A DNA stretch of 64,000 nucleotides, from positions 336,248 through 400,247 of the forward strand of contig NZ_JAJUXK010000007.1 in assembly GCF_021390335.1 (NCBI RefSeq). Direction: 5' to 3'. This DNA is from Dyadobacter sp. CY343 (GTDB lineage: Bacteria; Bacteroidota; Bacteroidia; Cytophagales; Spirosomataceae). The position numbers and the translations under genes were made by a program. Positions 59,214 to 64,000 of this stretch are shown one piece after another. Below the pieces are notes generated by a model. That model searched no databases. It saw only the letters and a program-made list of their open reading frames with translations, and was not told where the DNA came from. Position 1 is the stretch's first letter. Each line of letters opens with the position of its first letter.

Positions 59214-60710
59214 CTATTGATGTTGCTCTCTCAGCAAATCATTCACCGTTTTTACGGGATTAAAAGTGATCAGGGGAACTTCTACGAACAGGGTATTCCA
59301 ATCGGCCATTGATCCGTTCCACAAACCTGGTAACTCCTGGGCTTTCAGGTCTTTACCGTCTTTTGATTTGGCAGTAATGAAACCTGTAAGCGGATCACGG
59401 AATTTTTTCAAATCAAATAATTCTCCCTTATAATTCTTCACGCCACACACCAGATCGACCGGATTAAAGTGTGTTGAGTTCTTGAAAATATCGTTTTGAG
59501 ACGAATCATCTAAGTCTACCTGCGCTGATTCGACAATCTGCAAAGACGAAGATCCATCTGCATTTTCGGCCCAGAAAGGTCCGCCGCCGGGCTCACCCTG
59601 GTTTTTCACCATTCCGCAGGCTCTCAGAGGACGATCCAGCTTTTGAACAAAATATTCTTTTCTTTTTATATCCTCCCACGAATCGAAACCTGCAGGCGGA
59701 ATCACACAAAGCTCCTCTTTGAAAAAAGTATCGATTTCTGATAAAATGCTGAAATCAGTGTCTGCATGAAGCTTTTCAAGATAGGTGAATATCTTTTTCT
59801 GGTATTTGAGAACTATTCCTGAAAGCGCTTTTTTATATTGAATTGTATCTGCCTTGATTCTGTCAGGCACTACATTATCAATATTTTTAATAAAAATAAT
59901 ATCTGCATCCAGCTGGGCTAAGTTCTCCAGCAATGCGCCGTGACCTGCGGGACGGAATAAAAGCGAACCGTCTTTTTCGCGGAAAGGCGAATTATCCAGG
60001 TTAACCGCAATGGTATCCGTCGCGCTTTTTTGCTCCGAGAATGAAACAATATACCTCACGCCAAATTCGCTCTGATAGCTTGGCAGTACTTCTACCACCA
60101 ACTTTTCAAATTTATCGCGATGTTCGGGAGAAACTGTGAAGTGAATCTGGACATTGCTGCCTGCATTTGCATATTTCGCACCTTCCACCAAATGTTCTTC
60201 CAGAGGCGTTCTTGACCGATCGGTATAATTATGAAATTTCAGTAATCCTTTTGGTAGTTCCCCATAACCCAATCCTTTAGTAGTCAGGAAATAAGATGCG
60301 ATTGTAGTTTCATCCGCAGAAGTAATATCATAACCATCTGATAATAGTGACGCTTTTAAATCTTCGTAAAAAGCAAAGTCGGGGAGCTTTACAAAGAATT
60401 CATCCACTGATTTATCTCTTTTTCCTTCTTGTAAAAAGCTGAAAAGTGACTTGAACATTCGGGTTGCCGCCCCGGATGCGGGTACAAATTTCAACAAAGC
60501 CACTTCGCCGTCGGCTGCTTTTTTGTCAAAATCACTGATCACTTCTGAAATTTCTGAGTCTGTAAGTCTTATAATTCCGTCACCAACTGTCGCCGCTTTC
60601 GACAGCTGGAGAAATGGAAAACCATCAACAAAATATCCAACCTGCTCTTCCACAGTGCCGATATCACTTCCTCGCTCCTTTATTTGAGTTATATCTTTTT
60701 CAATGAACAT
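59214..60710 (-). CDS. DUF4301 family protein (nucleotidyltransferase-like)
   Basis: The 498-residue cytoplasmic protein matches the DUF4301 family as I know it: KFVPASGAATRMFKSLFSFL near residue 80 (a P-loop-like GT-A start), then GLPKGLLKFHNY-type text (KGLGYGELPKGLLKFHNYTD) near 145, ADIIFIKNIDNVVPDRIKAD near 268 and RACGMVKNQGEPGGGPFWAE near 380. These segments resemble a GT-A nucleotidyltransferase fold, with an acidic IDNV motif at the expected metal position. Substrate unknown. The gene stands alone between the Lrp gene terminator and the helicase gene. Confidence 0.85.
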   Translation of the reverse strand: MFIEKDITQIKERGSDIGTVEEQVGYFVDGFPFLQLSKAATVGDGIIRLTDSEISEVISDFDKKAADGEVALLKFVPASGAATRMFKSLFSFLQEGKRDKSVDEFFVKLPDFAFYEDLKASLLSDGYDITSADETTIASYFLTTKGLGYGELPKGLLKFHNYTDRSRTPLEEHLVEGAKYANAGSNVQIHFTVSPEHRDKFEKLVVEVLPSYQSEFGVRYIVSFSEQKSATDTIAVNLDNSPFREKDGSLLFRPAGHGALLENLAQLDADIIFIKNIDNVVPDRIKADTIQYKKALSGIVLKYQKKIFTYLEKLHADTDFSILSEIDTFFKEELCVIPPAGFDSWEDIKRKEYFVQKLDRPLRACGMVKNQGEPGGGPFWAENADGSSSLQIVESAQVDLDDSSQNDIFKNSTHFNPVDLVCGVKNYKGELFDLKKFRDPLTGFITAKSKDGKDLKAQELPGLWNGSMADWNTLFVEVPLITFNPVKTVNDLLREQHQ

Positions 60711-60797
60711 ACTTATGTTGTTTAATCAGTGAAGTTTTAGGGTAAGACTAATTATATAAAAGCGAGCCGGGAACCCGCTATAACTATGGATACCGAT

Positions 60798-63089
60798 TTA
60801 TTTAAGTATCCTCAATTTGGCGAAACTGAGAAGCAGTGTTTTCTCTCCGACGAGGTCAAATTTGACGGTTGCTTTGCGATCAGTACCGTTCACGTCCATT
60901 CTGGTTACCTGTCCGAACCCAAACTTCAAATGTTCCACTTTGTCTCCTTCTGCAAGGTCAAAAGTATCGCTGGGTACGAAATCCACCGACGGTAAATGCG
61001 CAGGGCTGGGCGAAGTTGCTACCGGAGCTGCGGGCTTGCGAAGATTTCTCGCAAAATTGGTAATCGGAGGTAGCCCGGAATTCCGCTCTGTGGCAGTTTG
61101 GACCATTTTGGAAACATTCAGAAAACGCTGGTCGACTTCCAGTAGAAACCGGCTTGGTTCGCACAACTTAATGCGCCCCCATTGATAGCGGCTCTCTGCG
61201 TAAGAAAAAGTCAGTTTCTTTTCGGCGCGGGTAATCGCTACATAAAATAGCCGCCTCTCTTCTTCCAGATCCTGCCGGCTTTCCAGCATCATTTGACTTG
61301 GAAAAAGATCTTCTTCCAAACCGACTATAAATACATTCCTGAATTCCAGCCCTTTGGCGGAGTGAATGGTCATCATGGTAACGCGGTCGTGGTCCTCATT
61401 TTCGTCCGGCTCGTCTGCATTGGTCAGCAGCGAAACGGATTGCAGGAATGCGCTAAGCGATTTGTCTTCGGTTTCTTCACTATCGACGAATTCTTTGATC
61501 CCGTTCAATAATTCCTGAACGTTTTCATACCTGGAAAGCCCTTCAACGGTCTTATCCTCATATAATTCTCTCAAAATCCCCGAAGCTTTCGCAATATGCG
61601 CAGCAATTTCATACGCATCTTTTCCTTCTTCGACCTGGATTTTAAAGCTTTTAATGAGCGTAGCAAATTGCTCGATCGGAGAGATCGTGCGGCCGGAAGC
61701 ATATTTGCCGATATTGGCGACTACATCCCAGATAGGCATATTGTTTTCAGAAGCCGTGACCGAGATTTTGGCTACGGTTGTATCTCCGATACCACGCTTG
61801 GGAAGGTTAATAATCCTTTTAAATGCTTCTTCGTCGCGCTGATTGACGGTATATCTAAGGTAAGCAAGCAAGTCCTTGATTTCTTTTCTTTGGTAAAAAG
61901 ACTGCCCACCAACTATTCTGTACTTAATACCAAGCTTTCTGAGTGCTTCTTCGAAGGAACGGGACTGCGCATTGGTACGGTACAAAATTGCAAAATTCTC
62001 ATTCCGCAATGCTTTCTGCATTTTCTCCTCAAAAATAGCAGTCGCCACAAGCCGGCCTTCCTCATTATCTGAGTTGGCCTTGATCACATCTATTAATGAA
62101 CCTTCTTCATTTTCAGTAAATGTCTTTTTCTCTAACTGCGCTTTATTTCTCGCAATCACAGAGTTTGCAGCGTCGACGATCGTACTGGTAGAACGATAAT
62201 TTTGTTCCAGCTTAATAGTCTGAACGTCAGGAAAGTCCTTTTCGAAATTTAGTATATTCTCAATATTCGCACCCCGGAAAGCATAAATACTCTGCGCATC
62301 GTCTCCTACAACACATATATTCCTATGAACCGCCGAAAGTTTCCTGGTAATAAGATACTGCGAAACGTTGGTATCCTGAAACTCATCCACCATCACATGC
62401 TGGAATTTGTGTTGGTACTTATATAGTACATCCGGAAAATCCCTGAAAAGCACATTAGTGTTGAAAAGCAGATCGTCAAAATCCATCGCATTCGCCTGGA
62501 AGCAACGGGTTGCATAGGTTTTATATAACCTGCCGATCTCCTTCATCTTTGCCGCGTCGTCATCTGCCTGGATAACCGCATTATTAATGTAATCATCCGC
62601 AGAGATCAACCGGTTTTTCGCTCCTGAAATTCTGTTAAAAACCACATTGGCTTTATAAACTTTATCGTCTAGGTTATACTCTTTAATGATACTTCGCAGT
62701 AAGGATTTGGAATCATCAGTATCGTAGATCGAAAAGTCGCTGGTGTAACCCAGATATCGTGCCTCAATCCGCAAAATCTTTGCAAAAACGGAGTGAAAAG
62801 TCCCCATCCATATATTCCGCGCCTCAGTCCCGACAGCGCCTTCAATCCGCTGGCGCATTTCGCCCGATGCCTTATTGGTAAATGTCAGGGATAATATGCG
62901 AAAAGGATCTACGCCATTTCCGATCAGGTGCGCAATGCGATAAGTGAGTACCCTCGTTTTCCCGGACCCGGCACCCGCTATGATCATTAAAGGTCCATTT
63001 CCATGCAGCACAGCCTCCCGTTGAGGTGGATTGAGGGTGGATAGATATTCGTTCTGATTTAAAATCGTATGTTTTTCTGATTTGCTCAT
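60798..63089 (-). CDS. pcrA: ATP-dependent DNA helicase PcrA/UvrD
   Basis: The 763-residue superfamily 1 helicase works in nucleotide excision repair and in removing stalled complexes. Motif Q/I LNPPQREAVLHGNGPLMIIAG with AGAGSGKTRVL near residue 40, RILSLTFTNKASGEMRQRIE, motif II MVDEFQDTNVSQY near 235, motif III VVGDDAQSIYAFRGANIENI, KLEQNYRSTSTIVDAANSVI (motif IV), VTMMTIHSAKGLEFRNVFIV (motif V) and EERRLFYVAITRAEKKL (motif VI) all appear. The C-terminus has a tudor-like tail (VEHLKFGFGQVTRMD) as in PcrA. A -7 element lies just upstream. Confidence 0.95.
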   Translation of the reverse strand: MSKSEKHTILNQNEYLSTLNPPQREAVLHGNGPLMIIAGAGSGKTRVLTYRIAHLIGNGVDPFRILSLTFTNKASGEMRQRIEGAVGTEARNIWMGTFHSVFAKILRIEARYLGYTSDFSIYDTDDSKSLLRSIIKEYNLDDKVYKANVVFNRISGAKNRLISADDYINNAVIQADDDAAKMKEIGRLYKTYATRCFQANAMDFDDLLFNTNVLFRDFPDVLYKYQHKFQHVMVDEFQDTNVSQYLITRKLSAVHRNICVVGDDAQSIYAFRGANIENILNFEKDFPDVQTIKLEQNYRSTSTIVDAANSVIARNKAQLEKKTFTENEEGSLIDVIKANSDNEEGRLVATAIFEEKMQKALRNENFAILYRTNAQSRSFEEALRKLGIKYRIVGGQSFYQRKEIKDLLAYLRYTVNQRDEEAFKRIINLPKRGIGDTTVAKISVTASENNMPIWDVVANIGKYASGRTISPIEQFATLIKSFKIQVEEGKDAYEIAAHIAKASGILRELYEDKTVEGLSRYENVQELLNGIKEFVDSEETEDKSLSAFLQSVSLLTNADEPDENEDHDRVTMMTIHSAKGLEFRNVFIVGLEEDLFPSQMMLESRQDLEEERRLFYVAITRAEKKLTFSYAESRYQWGRIKLCEPSRFLLEVDQRFLNVSKMVQTATERNSGLPPITNFARNLRKPAAPVATSPSPAHLPSVDFVPSDTFDLAEGDKVEHLKFGFGQVTRMDVNGTDRKATVKFDLVGEKTLLLSFAKLRILK

Positions 63090-63106
63090 TGCCCTTTGCT
63101 AAAATT

Positions 63107-63114
63107 CAAAGTTA
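63107..63114 (-). promoter_or_regulatory. Probable -7 element of the helicase gene
   Basis: On the minus strand this reads TAACTTTG, a full TAnnTTTG match, about 18 bases before the ATG. The -33 element is not clear, and the resulting leader would be very short. Confidence 0.35.
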
Positions 63115-63265
63115 GGAAAAACCCTTTAATGCCTTCTTTCACTTCAACTGTAAAACCTGTAAGTTTCGAAGGTGGAAAATTTGTTCCTCGATTTAGAACG
63201 CTAACAACAGCTTATCGGTTGTCTGCAATGGTGTTGTTACACAGCATTAATATGAAAACATTATA

Positions 63266-63610
63266 ATGGATATAGAAGATCAGCCGCTGGAAGTACAATG
63301 GGAGTTCCTGCTGGATAAGCTTGAAAGATTAGTAGGTAAAAAACCGGCAGACCTGAATGGTGTGCTTTTCCTTATAGGTGTACAAGAGCTGGGCCAGGGA
63401 GCCAAGCGGTTTACTAAGGAGCAAAAACAGGATCTGATGCATATCGGTATCTGTGAAGTACTGCGCCTTTCCTCCTATTATGAATTTGAATATGCCGATA
63501 AAGAAGGCTGGCCGCATTATAAACTGATACGCGCGCTTCCACCTGGTGATGTGTTAAAACAAGAAACGTTACTAAAAATGCATGTTATAGAATATTTCAA
63601 AGAACTTTAA
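63266..63610 (+). CDS. Small conserved-type protein of unknown function
   Basis: The 114-residue acidic protein has no signal peptide, membrane helix or named domain that I recognise. It looks well conserved in composition: VQWEFLLDKLERLVGKKPAD, then LFLIGVQELGQGAKRFTKEQ, DLMHIGICEVLRLSSYYEFE and the end VLKQETLLKMHVIEYFKEL. Similar short proteins are found in other Bacteroidota from memory, near the rRNA operon or helicase in no fixed context. It lies upstream of the rRNA operon on the same strand. ATG 63266 is the only plausible start. Confidence 0.75.
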   Translation: MDIEDQPLEVQWEFLLDKLERLVGKKPADLNGVLFLIGVQELGQGAKRFTKEQKQDLMHIGICEVLRLSSYYEFEYADKEGWPHYKLIRALPPGDVLKQETLLKMHVIEYFKEL

Positions 63611-63693
63611 AATAGGTTAAAATTCTTCTATTTTCATTTTCAAGGAGTTGCGTGATTGGGTTAAAATTTTGGTAAAAATATTTTGCTTTTGGA

Positions 63694-63725
63694 TTTGGAT
63701 GTTAAAAATAAAGCCTGCACTTTTG
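63694..63725 (+). promoter_or_regulatory. Promoter of the rRNA operon
   Basis: TTTG at 63694-63697, 20 bases, then CACTTTTG at 63718-63725 (one mismatch to TAnnTTTG), with an A+T-rich UP-like tract upstream (63661-63690). The leader would be about 145 bases. Confidence 0.55.
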
Positions 63726-63792
63726 CACTCCCAATCGGGAACAACGGTAGCGCAGACGGCGAGACCACTAGTTCTGAAAGATTCAGAGCAAC

Positions 63793-63804
63793 GTTCTTTG
63801 ACAT
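63793..63804 (+). promoter_or_regulatory. rRNA leader boxA antitermination site
   Basis: GTTCTTTGACAT resembles the boxA sequence that binds NusB/NusE in rRNA leaders (E. coli core TGCTCTTTAACA) and is typical before Bacteroidota 16S genes. Confidence 0.55.
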
Positions 63805-63841
63805 GATGAAGAGAGCAAAAAGATAGTTCGTTAGAAACATT

Positions 63842-63867
63842 GATGATCTTCTTTCGGGAAGATGATC
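63842..63867 (+). other. Hairpin just upstream of 16S rRNA, probable processing stem
   Basis: GATGATCTTC (63842-63851) pairs with GAAGATGATC (63858-63867) with one mismatch, ending 11 bases before the predicted 16S 5' end. In rRNA leaders such stems guide processing. Confidence 0.45.
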
Positions 63868-63878
63868 GCAAATAATTT

Positions 63879-64000
<122 letters not shown>

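Overview
The window is chromosomal DNA of a Bacteroidota member, most likely order Cytophagales (a Dyadobacter-like Spirosomataceae bacterium). The reasons are: promoters of the Bacteroidota type (a TTG/TTTG element, about 19-20 bases, then TAnnTTTG) at atpD, plsY, a tRNA-Leu gene and the rRNA operon; few Shine-Dalgarno sequences; lineage-typical families (DUF4292, DUF4301, DUF5723, DUF6787, barrel-less TonB-plug proteins, a GT3 glycogen synthase); a separate atpDC pair; and the 5' end of a 16S rRNA gene at the right edge. The genus is an inference; the 16S fragment is only about 120 bases.

Layout. 1-2.2 kb: 5' part of an aspartate aminotransferase gene (minus strand) and a divergent rtcB RNA ligase gene. 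2.2-4.9 kb: an A+T-rich accessory stretch of decay. It holds two broken small genes resembling immunity-type DUF families, one intact SRPBCC gene, a second diverged copy of the 3' end of rtcB, and two copies of a non-coding element that follows rtcB. 5-9.5 kb: icd, a folate cyclo-ligase, asd and an isolated nuoD. 9.5-15.4 kb: a GHL10-type glycosidase-like protein, GT3 glycogen synthase, a DUF4143 ATPase and prmA. 15.4-20.1 kb: one gene for a 1561-residue exported protein of unknown function. 20.2-31.3 kb: plsY, an M20 dipeptidase, a TPR protein, hpt, a beta-CASP nuclease, tRNA-Leu(CAG), a RelE-type toxin-antitoxin pair, hemJ, msrA, a small outer-membrane protein, a tandem paralogue pair and an RluA enzyme. 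31.4-35.3 kb: a minus-strand set of a membrane-TPR protein, a small unknown protein and an ABC ATPase. 35.6-41.5 kb: atpDC, an amino-acid permease and a TonB-plug protein. 41.6-47.6 kb: TPR protein, DUF4292 lipoprotein and EnvC-like protein, then panB, a second RluA enzyme and DUF6787. 47.7-63.6 kb: a CehA/McbA metallohydrolase, DUF5723, recQ, PBP4, two envelope proteins, a GDP-fucose synthase, an Lrp regulator, DUF4301 and a PcrA/UvrD helicase. 63.7-64 kb: rRNA promoter, boxA and the start of 16S rRNA.

Most of the window is ordinary housekeeping and envelope biology. The best candidate for something undescribed is the non-coding block just downstream of rtcB. It occurs twice, once behind the real gene and once behind the orphan rtcB tail. 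It carries three hairpins and, by hand count, is better conserved between copies than the adjacent rtcB codons (about 91 percent over alignable blocks versus about 75 percent). It could be a structured RNA linked to the RNA ligase, or a recombination site used by an element that entered at the 3' end of rtcB. The sequence alone does not decide between these.
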